DNA from: Nepenthes gracilis
Lineage: Eukaryota; Streptophyta; Magnoliopsida; Caryophyllales; Nepenthaceae
Assembly (NCBI GenBank): GCA_033239525.1
Contig: BSYO01000022.1
Location: 13,960,923 to 14,024,922, forward strand
Length of the DNA: 64,000 nucleotides
Direction: 5' to 3'
The notes below the pieces were generated by a model, which saw nothing but the letters and a program-made list of their open reading frames with translations, was not told the DNA's origin and did no database searches. Position numbers and translations under genes: made by a program. Below, one piece after another: positions 10,446 to 22,145 of this stretch (its first letter is position 1; each line of letters starts with the position of its first letter).

Positions 10446-11394
10446 TGATCCGGTTTCACGGTTGGTACAGATTTGACCCTTCTCTGCCTGCAGCACCAGA
10501 ACTCTGTCCAAGATCCCTGATGAATCTGGTGATATGGCCCCTCTGGATGAGCTCCTCAATCTCCCACTGGAGCGTCTTACATTCCTCCGTAGTGTGTCCC
10601 GGAGTTCAATGGCAATCGCAATATTTCGCTAGATTTTCTCCCTCTGTGTTTTTCAGTGGCTTTGGCCACTTAACAAACTTCTCCCCACGGATCTGTACGA
10701 GAACGTTAGCCCTTTGTTCAGCAGAGTCAAGTTGACTCGGCTGGACTCCTTATAGTCCAATGTTTCGGTCTTATGTTGCTTCCGATGGGGATTATCGCCG
10801 CCACCGTTCTTCCTCTTTCCTTCGGTTGGGAAAGAACAAGGTTGGTCGGTCCTCTCTAGACGCTTTGTCTCGTTAGCCTCCTCGGCAGCCACATACACTC
10901 TAGTGGTGGCCTCCGTTTCATGGAAGGTTTGTGGGTTCTTGTTGGCTAAGTGCTTGAAGAAGTCGCCTAACCCTAACGCAGAGAAGAAGCTGCCAAGCTT
11001 CATCTCTTCGATGAGCTTAGAGATTCTTTTTGCTTCCACCACGTACCGATCGAGGATCGGTGGAGTGTTTATTGTCCCTGAACATAAAATTTTAGATTTT
11101 CTTGACCTTTTCCTCCACACGGGAGGAGTTTCCTGATCTCTTGGAGTTGAGATAAGTTCTCAACTTCATTCTTTTTGCGGTGTGGCGTTTAGCCGGTCGG
11201 CTACTACCGCTGGTGGATTGGACAATCCGGGAGGCTCCCTCCTGAGCTTGAGACCGTAGCTCATCCTAGGAATATCGGAGGTTTCTTCTCTTAGGGCTCT
11301 CATCCAGAGTCCCATGGCCCAAGCACCCTTTGAGCCTTGGATGAGTATGAGTAAAGGGTGAGTCCCATGCCTTAGTTTGTGGATCGCGGTCTCA
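10446..11394 (-). pseudogene. Gag C-terminal half of Tat element A
   Basis: The frame at 10653-11120 includes LGDFFKHLANKNPQTF and TTRVYVAAEEANETK, typical of a Tat gag. Further left, about 10550-10625 on the minus strand reads CDCHWTPGHTTEEC, a variant CCHC-type knuckle for RNA packaging. The frame at 11166-11399 (ALREETSDIPRMSYG) may be gag or part of the foreign stretch. Frameshifts separate the pieces. In a working element this protein forms the particle that packages element RNA. Confidence 0.7.
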
Positions 11395-12005
11395 CGCACT
11401 AATTCCTACAGGTGCCCGTAGTAGGCCAGCTGCCCTACCTAAACCAATCATCATATCGGTTCCTAGGCCCCATTGCTGGAAAGGCTCGGCTTCAAAACCG
11501 TACGTGGAGCTTCCGCCTCATACGGTTCCTCTAGGGATATCTCCAAAATATTTGGAGACTTTTTACATACAAAAGGTTTACTTGTTACTAATATACTCTA
11601 GCCTCTATTCTTCTTTAGATTGGTTGTGGCATCTTCATATCATATCAGTATAAAGTTTCCCATGAACGGAACCATTATTACTGTAGTTGGTGAACTTCAT
11701 GTTGAAGAAGAATGCATCATGCTTGACTCTCAAGATTGGTTCACTAGTGATGTCCTTACCTTGATAGCGACCCCGTCAACCTCATTCAAGTTCAGTCCTT
11801 TCTTCTCGATCCTGTATGTGCAGTCTTCAAAGCGAACCAAGTCTATCAAGGAAGCAGAAAGAAGAACTCTTAATCGCTGTCAGGACGCCTTCGGAGCACG
11901 AGAGTTACCCAGCCTTGAAGCCTTCTTGGCCGACTTCTTCCTCTGGCCTCCTTGCTTAGAGATCGAAACAGGAATCGAGAAGGGTTGAGCCCCCTACTTC
12001 TTCTT
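11395..12005 (-). other. Foreign stretch in gag holding an organelle-type group II intron end
   Basis: This segment does not read as gag in any frame. On the minus strand it contains a domain V-like hairpin (11495-11528), followed by sequence that could hold a domain VI and 3' splice region. It is probably a piece of mitochondrial DNA carried into the nucleus, but I could not name the parent gene and the limits are approximate. The plus-strand open frame at 11620-11988 is not recognisable as a protein. Origin is inference; the hairpin is seen directly. Confidence 0.5.
11495..11528 (-). ncRNA. Group II intron domain V (catalytic hairpin), decayed
   Basis: The 34-nt minus-strand sequence starts GAACCGTATG and ends CGTACGGTTT. 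It has the standard domain V length, a GGAA (GNRA) tetraloop and complementary arms. It resembles the well-known GAGCCGTATG...CGTACGGTTC consensus of organellar group II introns. The catalytic-triad AGC is changed to AAC. Domain V is the active core of these self-splicing introns; this copy is a fossil. Confidence 0.7.
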
Positions 12006-12212
12006 ACCCTAGTGGGTGTAGAGCATTTAGAGTATTTTGGACATATTATTCATCTGCTCCGTCAGGTTAAGAAAAAATGGTATTGGCTGTCCTCTAACCA
12101 GATTACCAGTTAAGTGGTCATAGTCTGGGGAGGCAGCATCTTTAGTGGGAGCACTAACTTGAGCCATTGTGTTCACCATCTTATTTGATGACACTGGTTT
12201 TAAGGATGACAA
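12006..12212 (-). pseudogene. Gag N-terminal fragment of Tat element A
   Basis: A short frame of 61 residues begins at 12212 (MSSLKPVSSNKMVNTMAQ), about 20 bases after the primer binding site. That position and start fit the gag N-terminus. It is cut at 12027 by a TAG, beside the foreign stretch. Similarity to other gags is not strong enough to be certain. Confidence 0.5.
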
Positions 12213-12232
12213 TGGTTAGCTTTTAGTTAGCA

Positions 12233-12250
12233 TTCTCATAGATGGTGCCA
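12233..12250 (-). promoter_or_regulatory. Primer binding site of element A
   Basis: One base inside the 5' LTR the minus strand reads TGGCACCATCTATGAGAA. This matches the TGGCGCC-type PBS frequent in plant gypsy elements, apart from several G to A changes of the kind left by cytosine methylation. It fixes the LTR boundary at 12252. Confidence 0.7.
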
Positions 12251-12251
12251 A

Positions 12252-13250
12252 TGATGCGTCTTGGATCCAAGTTTCGAACATATTCCAGTTGAGTTATTCG
12301 TTGGATTCCAATCTCCGTCATCTGAGTTTCGGATCCTGCACACCATAACTTCAAACAAGAGGTCAGGTGTCGGCAGGATTTGGTCCCACTGAAAATGCTA
12401 TGATGTTCAAGTCATTTAGCAGCTTTCGGAGAATAGAAGGTGGATACAAAGAATGCAGAAATGAATGCTGGGAGTGCGTTTATGGATGTAGGTGGGAAGT
12501 GCACTCGTTGAGAGAGCGGCTTTAGATACTCGTGGAGAATAGTTTTTCTAGGTATTGAGTTCACAAGGAACTAGTAATACAGAGAGAGGGAGCGTAGGGA
12601 TGTTTGATAGTTAGAAAGTTTTTGAGAGCTTAAATTTACTTGAGGGTGTTTAGTGGGTAAGAGAAAACGTGCCTCTGGAGTGAGTTTTTATGGCCTTTTA
12701 TAGCCATGACCCTGAGCTTCCTTCCTTATGCAGCGAGGCTGGATGCTAGCCTTATGTATGGGGATTATTGCCTTTCCTGCGTAGGTGTGAGCACCATTCC
12801 TGGTCGTAATGGTCAAGGAAGTGGATCTCCTTTCTTCTGCACATGGTAACCGTTAGGGTTTCTTTGCAAATTATATGTAAATACCCACGCCTTTCACCCG
12901 AGATGTACTCTGATTCTGGAAGGTTATCATTATAGGGGAGATTGCCTTCTTTGGAGATGCATAAAATCATGGAAGACGACCGTTGTAGCCTGAAAGGGAC
13001 ACGTGGGCCGATCTAGGCATAGGCAGCGTTCATCCTGGGCCTTTGCCTGTTTACTTGTCACTTCTTCGATCAACGGCAACATTGACTGTTCCGAGCTCAG
13101 ATGGGTTGTTATTGATCTTGGGCCACTGCTGACTCACTTGCTACTCTGCCGATCAACGGCAGCGTTGACTGTCTTATGAAGAAATGGGTCGTTGTTGGAT
13201 TTGGACTATTTTCTCCTTTATGGGCTAGCCTGCTATTGGCGTTCCCATCA
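12252..13250 (-). repeat. 5' LTR of Tat element A (999 bp)
   Basis: The plus strand starts TGATG and ends CATCA. On the minus strand the LTR opens TGATGGGAACGCC, close to TGATGGGTACACC of the H LTR. A TATA box (CTATAAAAGG) lies at 12694-12703. U3 carries two copies of a GATCAACGGCA...TTGACTG block (about 13070-13175), related to the TTGAC palindromes of the H LTR. Confidence 0.8.
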
Positions 13251-13439
13251 ATTCCATATAGTTATTTCCTTACTTTTATTTTAAAAATATTTTATTGAGA
13301 AATAAAATTTATATAATTAAAATATATAATTTAAATAAAAATTATTAAAAAAAATAATAAGTAAAAATAAAAGTATAAAAATCAGTTTTTATCACTTGTT
13401 GTATCAAAATTTATTTTTGATGCTATTCCTGTAGTGATG
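13251..13439. other. A/T-rich spacer between elements A and F
   Basis: Extremely A/T-rich sequence (13265-13400) with no coding. It may be the lost 5' region of F or a host remnant. I see no LTR or inverted-repeat boundary in it. Confidence 0.4.
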
Positions 13440-13479
13440 ATGACACAAAAAAATTAGTGCTTACAATCATTGTTTTTGA

Positions 13480-14120
13480 AATGATGCCATATTATGATAC
13501 ATTGGACCAGTTTAAAAAGAAACTCAAAAATTTTACCTTGAGAATCCCAAGAAGATGATCATGAAGAAGATTTCGGGTTTGAAGCACGCTAGGTCCATTA
13601 AGGACTACATCAAAGAGTACACCATCTTAATGTTGGAGATCACTAACATGTTGGAGAACCTTTTCTACTTCATGGATGTCTTATAAAGATAGATGGAGCA
13701 AGAGTTGGAAGTGCCACAATGGATGTTTGTGGAACCATGGTGAATGGGACAGCCTCAAAGCTGTAGGTGGACAAAAGTGATTCACACAAGATTACAACGG
13801 CAAACAAATTCAAAAAACTGGGATTAAGGTACACAAAGGAGCTAGGCTAGATCAAAGTCATTAATTCTTCACCTCATTCTATCCAAGGTGTTGCATGTGG
13901 ATTTACTATCCACTTGAGTGTTCTGACAGGCACGGTAGACTTGACAATGATGTCTATTGATAACTATAAGATAACCCTTGGCATGGAGTTTATTTGTAAG
14001 GTTATACCCTCGTCATTACTAGACAGTGGCACGATAGAGTTATTGACAGAATACAAGTCCTATGACATACCTACCCAGTTGAAGAAGATGAAGGCTTGGA
14101 TACTCTCGGGTTTATAATTC
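13480..14120 (+). pseudogene. Gag and protease remnants of chromovirus F
   Basis: Around 13590-13690 the sequence reads KDYIKEYTILMLEITN and FYFMDVL, a chromovirus gag motif block. At 13914-14117 DLTMMSIDNYKITLGMEF fits the protease C-terminal block (usually DDFKIVLGMDF). Both are broken by stops. Identification rests on motif resemblance to chromovirus polyproteins. Confidence 0.65.
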
Positions 14121-14144
14121 TCAAATGGCTATAAGTAGGGTGAG

Positions 14145-15580
14145 GTGATATACTTAACAATACTGAATGATCATTTGGAGATTCTAAACCCTCGTAATGT
14201 ATCAAAAGATAGAAAATATGTTCAAAGATTTAGAGAGGTCATACCTTCGAAACTACCAAAGATACTCCCACATCGACAAAAAGTCATCCATCTCATTGAG
14301 TTGGAGTCTAAAGTCCAGCTACAAGTCATAGAACTTACCAAACATCTTTACAAAAGTTGGAGGAATTGAGAGGGCAACTTGAGGAGTTGTACAATGCAAG
14401 ATTCATCAGGATTTCCAAGGCGCCATTTGGTACCCCGATACTTTTCCAAAAAAAGCATGATGAGAGGTTTTTTGGATGTGTATAAACAACTGGGCACTAA
14501 ATAAGGCGATAATAAAAAAACAAGTACTATGTTCTTTTGGTAGAAGATCTCTTTTATTGTCTCTAGAAGGGGAGGTCATTTTCCAAGTTAGACTTTAAAT
14601 TGGGGTACTAAAAGTTGTGGATTGCCAAAGGTAGCGAGCCAACAACGACAAATATGAATGAGCCATGGCTCATTTGAGTTCCTAGGTTACACTCTTGAGC
14701 TTAACTAATGCCTCAACTTCTCTTTGTACTCCAATGAACAAGATCTTCCATCAATTCTTGGATATGTTTATTGTTGTGTATTTTAGATGACACTATGATT
14801 TATAGTGAGTCTTTATCAATCATGTTGAACATTTGAGGCAAGATTTCTGAGTTCACCACAACAATGAGATCTTTGTCAAGTTGGAGAAGTGTTCATTTGC
14901 CTAGGACAAGGTGATGTTCTTGGAACATTGCGCAAGGATGGGAACATTAGTATGACAAAGCCAAGGTTCGAGCTATCAAAGATTAAGAACCACCAAAGAA
15001 TGCCTCCAAGCTATGGTTGTTCCTTGGTTTGGTGAACCATTATTGATGCTTCATCTTTCTTCACTTGGCACGGGCAACTCCTTAATTGATATGTTGAAAA
15101 AGAAGGTGCTATGGGAGTGGAGAAAATCCTGCCATGACCCATTTGAGGACTAAAAGTGTTCTGTGATGTAGGAGCTGATACTTGCATTGCCTAACTACTC
15201 CAGACCATTTGAAGTACACTTAGATGCATTTGACTGTGCCATCGGAGGGGCATTAATGTTGGAGGTTCACCACATTGCCTACAAGAGTAGAAAGTTAAAT
15301 AACATTTTGAGGCAGTATACAAGGCAGGATATGATTGGTATCATTCATGCATTTTAGGTAGGTAGATGCTGCATGCAATGGAGTAGGTTCTCCCTCAAGA
15401 TGAATGAGTTGGCAACAAGCTACTTCTAGCAACTGAAGAATCCAAGTCCAAATAAAGCTTGTTGTTAGGACATCTTAGCTAAGTTTGATTATGAGATGGT
15501 GTATAAGCTAGGCAAGACTTATGTTGTTGCCGATAGATTGAGTTTGCAGCCACCCTTGTAGCAATAAGTCATCCTCAAAA
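14145..15580 (+). pseudogene. Reverse transcriptase and RNase H remnants of chromovirus F
   Basis: From 14145 the frame resembles the RT N-terminal leader (FREVIPSKLPKILPHRQKV, usually DVMPPELPKKLPPRR). Next come an ALNKAIIKKQ-like block (about 14490), a decayed palm region with VHHNNEIFVKLEKCSF (about 14850-14900), and RNase H around 15170-15550 ending in an ADRLSLQP-like stretch. Frameshifts and stops are dense; only the domain order is preserved. Confidence 0.75.
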
Positions 15581-16507
15581 TAATATTTGGGAGGGTGCCA
15601 AGAAGGGGTTGAGACATGATCTCTTAGAAAAAAATACTTGATAGAGATGGCTAAGGAAAACAATATCTTTATTTTTGGAAATGCTGTGCTACTCTATATA
15701 GTGGGGAAATGTCTCTATGTGATGTGGTGGGACAACATTTGAAGGGAGTTGATGAGAGAGTGTCATGACTTTGTCAACTGGACATTAGGGCCTGCGTCAC
15801 ACTACAGTGCTATTGAGAAAGCCTAATACTATCCCTAGATTCGGGATGATGTGAAAGGCTATGTGCAAATTCATCTTGTGTGCCAAGAAGATAAAGTGGA
15901 GCAGAAGCAACTTGTTGGCTTACTAGAACCCATATTAATTATGAAGCAACCATGGTAGAGTAAGGGAATCAATCTCGGCACATCTAAGTTGAAGGGGCAT
16001 GGTTCTATCATTTTAGTAGTGACCGTTTCTATAAGAATGTCACCTTAATCCCTACCCTACAAGGTTGCATAGCCAAGGAAGCCTCTTGCTTATTCTTCAA
16101 GCATGTTGTGATGTGCTGGGGATTTTCTTGAGGTATCATTAGTGATTGTGGCCCTCCTTTCATGCCAAAGTTTTGGAGGGGGATTTTATGATCATGGGTC
16201 CATTTTTCACTTCTCCATGAGTTTTGTCCATAGATAGATGGTCAAACAAAATGGGTGAACACTTTTCTAGAGTGTACTTGAGGCATTTCTTGGTGCCAAT
16301 TGGTGTGATTGGGCAAAGTTGCATGATGGGGGCATGATTCTCCTATAACCTGTAGTTGAACGAGTCTATGCAATATAGCCCATTTGAGATTGTATTAGGA
16401 CACCAACATCACTCTCTGTAGACAATAGTGGGGGATATAACGACGCTAGCTCATTAGCCTATAAATTTGCTATAGTGTGGAATGAGCATATGGATATTGT
16501 TGGAGTA
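15581..16507 (+). pseudogene. Integrase remnant of chromovirus F (N-terminal and core)
   Basis: A zinc-finger region appears at about 15850-15910 (VKGYVQIHLVCQEDKVEQKQ) and then core pieces: GHGSIILVVT (about 16000), WCDWAKLHD (about 16300) and SPFEIVLGHQ (about 16375-16410). The frame is split by many stops. It ends at the GAGTA target site at 16503-16507 and continues at 30134 past element B. Confidence 0.75.
16503..16507. repeat. Target site duplication GAGTA of element B (partner 30134-30138)
   Basis: GAGTA lies directly before the left LTR (TGTCACGTCCC at 16508) and directly after the right LTR (end at 30133). The perfect 5-bp match, with F coding sequence on both outer sides, proves a single insertion into F. 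Confidence 0.9.
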
Positions 16508-19500
16508 TGTCACGTCCCACGTTCTTATTTCTATGATTTAATCATAGTTATGATATTAATATGTGATAGATTTCATAGACATATACAGGATCCCTTAGGA
16601 ATACCACAACATCAATGTCGACAATATTATACTATAGGATACGCTGTCGAGTCTTGGTCAGAAAAGATACTTGTTAAAGTTCAAACTCATCTTATAAAAA
16701 TATTGTTGAAGTATAAAAGATAACTATATGAATTTGTGAAAGTATTAATATCACCATAACATGATACATTCTTATGATGTTTGTAAAGTTACAAGTTTAT
16801 ACATCATAACTTAAATGAAACTAATTACATCATTACTTAAACTAAGTACAATGTTACTTGTTATTTCAATTTCTATTCTTATTTATCAGGTATGAACTCC
16901 TGCGAAATATCTAGAGGGTAAAAACACAACAAGAAAGTGAGCAAAGTGCTTAGCAAAACACAATACATTCAAGGATATGCATATTATATTTAAAATAGAT
17001 AATTGAAAGGAATAAAGTCATGATACTAGTCAAAAATATATATATATTCAGAAAATATTTTTATGATGTATTCAAATTTCTTTTTCTTGCACATTTTTCT
17101 GTTTACTTGCCGGCACTTTCTAAATTTACATAACTTGAGGAACCATGCCTAATAAGCCTTACCAGCTAATGGAGAAAAAAATCGAGAAAAGGATTCTGTT
17201 CACTCAACACAACCTGAGGCCTTAATCTTATCCTCCTTATTATACCCCGAGGTAAGTGATACATACCTATTATGCCCAGCAGATAGTGCCATAATGCCGC
17301 TTTTGTTCCCCCGCGGTACTAGGGGCAATTCTCGATTACTATTATAATATTTTACGGCAAGTCAGGGAATATCATCCTTTGAATAAATCTTTAGTTTAGT
17401 TTTTTAGTTCCATTAAATTCTTTATGGAAGCTTCTATGCTTACTCTTGATTTTTCTCTCTTTTGAGAAGATAACCGTATTTCTTAATACCCTATAAGCTT
17501 CCATTGATGCTTAAAATCAGCATATACATACGTATTAAAATTACAATAATACTTAGTATAAAAATAAGGCCTTATAATTTTTATATGTGTTGGCGTAATT
17601 AAATAAATATTATAACCTTTTAGTCTCGGTTTATCAACCAGTTTACTAACTGGTTCATCACCAATTTTGCCAACCAGTTCATATATGTAGCCGCCGGTTC
17701 ATTATAAACAACCAGTTTTGACAATAGTTTAGCTGCTGATTAACTTTGTAAATTTTTACCTATTGCCTTTCCAAAATGAATACATGATATTAGACTGGTT
17801 CAAGAAAATTTTTAAGCATTTTATTCACCTGGTTCAACCTTACATACTAAATTTTCTAATTCCACATTTTCTAACCTGGGTGGTTCAACATCATGGCCAT
17901 TTGTATAAGTTAAATTGGTCAGTTTTTAAGAAGGGATCTTAGCCCACATGTTATGACATATTAGCTGGTTCATTAAAGCTTCTAAACTAATTTTTATATC
18001 GGCTGAACTGGCTAAAATCTTAAAGAAAAACTCAGTTTATTAGTAGTTGACCTTTATCTGATTTTTGCATTGGTTCACTGTGTAAATTTTTACCGATTGC
18101 TTTTCCAGAATTAGCACTTGATGTTTGACCGGTTTAGGTAAATTTTTAAATATTTTACTTACCTGATTTAGCATTATATGCTAATTTTTCTGATGCCAAA
18201 ATTTATGGCTGGCCGGTTTAGTGTTAGGGTAACTTTCTAGGACTGAACCGGTTAGCTTTTGGGAATGGAGTTTAGCAGCAACATCATGACATGCTAGCCG
18301 GTTCATAAAAGCTTCTAGACTAATTTTTACAGAGGTTGAACTGGCTAAAATCTTGAAGAAAAATTCAGTACATCAGCAATGGGCATTTAGTCGGTTCAAA
18401 GCTTCAACTGATTTTATACACATTGAACTGGCCAAATTTATATATGAGAATTTCAGTACAACAACATGGTGAATTAACCAATTTAATAAAGTATCTAAAT
18501 GAAATTGTTTATGGAATGAATCGACCAACAGTAGCTTGAAAATCAGAAGAACTTCTGATGCTGTTGGCTGGCCCTCCATCTGCATTATCTCCTATTATGC
18601 ATGATGTTTTCATAGTTGCAACAGGAAATTAGTATTGGATTCAATTAATATTTGAAGATAACAACAAGAATTAATCAAACAATGAAGGAAATTGTAGTGT
18701 TCTTGCCTGAAATAATTTAATTTTAATATGCAACAAAATCGGTCCTATGGCTCTCCTTTTCTTCTCTTTTGTTCTTTAGTTTTTCCCTCCTTTACTTCTT
18801 CGTTGCTTTCCCTCTTCCCCCACTCTTTACATAATATATTATGAGGATAAATTAGCTGACTTATTGCCTTCCCTAATGTGCTATTGTTAGCAAATCAATT
18901 GCTCCCAAATTGAGTTGTCGAAAATCAGCTTCTCATTAAGCCATATGTTAGCTAATTTGTTGCCATATAAATTAGCCACATATTGAAGTATTATTGGTCC
19001 CTAAAATAAGTTAAAGTTACTACCTGTTTAAGCTCCTAATGTGTTATGTGTCAATTTCTCTTATTCTCCCTTAATGTGCCATGAGCCATCTTTTCTTAAT
19101 TTTCCTTAATTTATTGTTAGTGGCTAGTTTCTAATTTTTCATTAATTTATTGTTAGTGTGTTTTTGAAATTTTGCTAATTGTTCGTTGAATTTTTGCCTA
19201 AGTGTGCCCTGCACATTAAGCTCCTAGGTTTTGTGTGTTGTTTGCCTTAAATTATTATTTCTAATTTAGTTGATGTGTCTAAGTATTGCTATTCCTTTCT
19301 CCTAAATTTATCTAAGTGTAGCCGATTGAGTTGTGCCTTTAAGTGTTGTGTTCCATTTTCTTAATTTTATCTACTAAGTGTTGCTTAATTTTGTCTAAGT
19401 GAGCCGTGCATAAATGTGGCTGAGTATAATATAATCTTAAGTGTTGTAATCCAATTTTACCTTATTAAAATATAATTAGATTAGATTCCTATTCAATTGA

Positions 19501-19602
19501 TTAAATTTATGTTGTCGCTATGTCTTGGGGTAAATATCAAATTTTTTGAGCTTATAACATAATTATTATAATAAGTATATTTATGAAATTTCAATCCTTA
19601 TA
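16508..19602 (-). repeat. 3' LTR of element B (3095 bp)
   Basis: It begins TGTCACGTCCCAC on the plus strand and ends CCTTATA, a decayed CA end. From 17620 to 18450 it holds many interspersed ACCGGTT / AACTGGTTCA motifs in both orientations. The open frames inside are chance: none matches a family and none is kept in the other LTR. Confidence 0.88.
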
Positions 19603-19615
19603 ATCCATTCCCCTT
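19603..19615 (-). promoter_or_regulatory. Polypurine tract of element B
   Basis: On the minus strand AAGGGGAATGGAT lies directly before the 3' LTR, the expected primer site for plus-strand DNA synthesis. It follows the integrase tail immediately, as in element C. Confidence 0.7.
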
Positions 19616-22145
19616 ATAAAAATTTCATCCTCAAAATAAAAAGAAATTACACACCCTAGGAGAATAAGTGGGGATACTAGTTGCGGATTTCATCTTCTCG
19701 TTCCCACATGGCTTCTTCATATAAATGATCACACCATAGAACTTTAACTAAGGGAATGGTCTTCGTACAGAGCATCTAATCCCTTCGTCTCAAAATTTGT
19801 ATCGACTCTTCCACATATGATAAATCTTCTTCGATTGCTAGGGGCTCATAGCCAATGATGAGTCGGGTCGTGCATATATTTTTGAAATATTGATACATGA
19901 AATACGTTTTGCACTTTTGCTGGATTTGGTGGCAATGCCAATCAAAAGGCAACTTCCTCGACCTTCTCTAAGTCTCAAAAGGACCGATAAACCACAATTT
20001 TAATTTTTCTTTCATTCCAAATCTAATTGTCCCATTGGTTAGTGATATCTTCAAGAAAATATAATCACCAAATGAGAACTGTATATCTAACATTCTTTTA
20101 TCCGCATAGCTCTTCTGTTGACTTTAAGCTATTTTTAACATCCTGTGAATCATCATAAGTTTCTCAAACGTCTCCTGAATAACCCCCGAACCTAGTAGTC
20201 TTCTATTGCCAGTTTCTTTCCAACGAATTGGGGATTGGCATTTCCTTTTATACAAGGTTTCAAATAGTGCCATTCCGATATTTACTTGGTAACTGTTGTT
20301 GTAGGCAAATTCTGCCAGAGCTAAGTGATCATTTCAGTTACCTTTTTTATTTTTACCACCAAAACCCTTAGTATATGTTCCAAGATTTGGATGGTCCGCT
20401 TTGATTGCCCATCTGTTTATGGGTGATATGTCATACTAAATTTTAAATTTGTTACCAATTCTCGATATAAACTCTCCTAAAATTTGGAGATGAATCTTTG
20501 ATCTCGATCTGACACAATTGATGCATACACCTCATGGAGTCTGACAAATTTATTGATATATAATTATGACAACTGATCTCTAGAGTACGTCGACTGAATA
20601 GCCAAGAAATGTGTTGATTTCGTCAGCCGATTGATAAAAAGCCAGATAGCATCATGATTTCTTGGGGTTCTTGGCAAACCCATCAAGAAATCCATTGTGA
20701 TATCCTCCCATTTTCAACTTGGGATAGATAGCGATTGTAATAAGCCAGATGGCTTTTTCCCTCGGCCTTTAATTTTTGGCAAATGCAATGCCTTCCCACA
20801 AACGTCACAATTTTTTTCTTCATACTTCTCTACCAAAATATTTTTCTCAGGTCCTGGTACATTTTGTTAGTTCTAGGATGAATAGTATACTTGGAGCGAT
20901 GAGTTTCTTTCATAATTTCTTTCTTCTGTTCTTTATCATTAGGTACACATAATCTATCTCAGAATCTTAGGACTCCATCAGTCTGAATACTAAAATTAGC
21001 TCTGGAGTCTCAATTTAAATCTCCGACAATATTCATCAGAAATGGATCGTTCACTTGTTCCTCCTTAATCTTCTTCAATATTTCTGGTTGAATCTGAAGA
21101 TATAGTAACATCATTCAGTTGCCCTGCACATTTCGTTTGATATTGCATTATTTCATACTTTCTAGCATTTCTATTTCCTTAAACTGTAATCTTGCCACAA
21201 AACTCGTCCGGCGACTCAAGGCATTTGCTATTATGTTTGCATTCTTGGGTGGGTTGATATTGAATCTTGCAATCATAGTCCTTTAGAAAATCAATCTATA
21301 TCCTTTGTCTCATATTTAGCTCTTTCTGTGAAAATAAATATTTAAGACTTTTACAATCTGAATATACTAGAAATTTCTCCATATATAAGTAGTGTTGTCA
21401 GATTTCTAGTGTAAAAATCATAGTAGCTAACTCCAGATTATGGGTCGAATAGTTCTTTTCATAACTTTCAATTTTCTGGACCCATAGGCAACAACCTTTC
21501 CATGCTGCATTAAAACACAGCCTAATCCGATATTGAATGCGTTACAATAAACCACGAATCTTCCAGACTCCTTAGGAATGGTGAAAATTGGAGCTGTGGT
21601 TAATCGATATTTTAATTCTTAGAAACTCTATTTACATTCCTCCGTCCATTCAAATTTGGCTTCCTTTTTCATCAGTTGGGTCAAAGGTATAGTAATTCCA
21701 GAAAAAGTTTTCACAAACCATCAATAATAACCTATCATGCCTAAGAAACTATCGAATTCAGTCGTTATCGTAGGTTGATTCCAGCTAGTAATGGCTTTGA
21801 CTTTCTTTGGATCAACCGAAATGCTCCATTTGATATTACATACCCCCAAAACACTACTTCTAGTCAGAATCCGCATTTCTTCAATTTCATGAATAATTTC
21901 TTCTCCCGCAGAGTTTGGAGCACAATCCTTAAATGTGCTTTATGCTCTTCATAACTCTTAGAGGAGATTAAGATATCATCAATAAATACTATAAACTTAT
22001 CCAAATAAGGCCGGAAGATCTGATTTATTATATCCATGAAAGTTGCGGGAGCATTGATGAGTTTAAATGGTGTAACCAGGAATTTATAATGGTCATACCT
22101 TATTCGAAAAGCGGTCTTAGGCACGTCGTCTTACTTAACCCGTAG
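19616..22145 (-). pseudogene. Integrase, RNase H and RT C-terminal part of element B
   Basis: The C-terminus near 19680-19850 reads YEPLAIEEDLSYVEE then EEAMWEREDEIRN, matching element C (YEPLTVDKDLPYTEE, EEATWEREEEIRS). Integrase and RNase H follow with many stops. The RT palm is open at 21864-22124: [29 protein letters not shown] (intact FIDD) and [16 protein letters not shown] cuts the frame at 22146. Product: RT, RNase H and integrase of the polyprotein, now dead. Confidence 0.85.

Larger units (their letters stand above)
1..13250 (-). mobile_element. Ty3/gypsy Tat-lineage LTR retrotransposon A (3' end off window)
   Basis: The element reads from right to left: 5' LTR (12252-13250), primer binding site, gag, protease, RT, RNase H, second RNase H, integrase, 36-bp-type repeats, then an antisense ORF at the left edge. 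The second RNase H and the antisense coiled-coil ORF place it in the Tat lineage; this family assignment is established knowledge applied to what is seen. Its 3' LTR lies left of base 1. All coding parts carry stops and frameshifts. A LINE splits the protease, the integrase end is duplicated, and gag holds foreign sequence. The 5 bases after the LTR (ATTCC, 13251-13255) are the expected target duplication, but the other copy is outside the window. Confidence 0.9.
13440..16507 (+). mobile_element. Degenerate chromovirus F, left portion
   Basis: Plus-strand gag, protease, RT, RNase H and integrase remnants follow in order and stop abruptly at 16507, where element B inserted. The rest (integrase C-terminus, chromodomain region, PPT, 3' LTR) resumes at 30134. 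The 5' LTR is absent, replaced by A/T-rich sequence next to element A. Stops occur every few dozen codons, so this is the oldest layer here. The order and the chromodomain-like end indicate a chromovirus; a Galadriel or Reina type is possible but unproven. Confidence 0.8.

Noticed and set aside
11620..11988. 122-residue plus-strand ORF as a gene
   Set aside because: No family resemblance, wrong strand for the element, and it lies within the organelle-like stretch; more likely chance.
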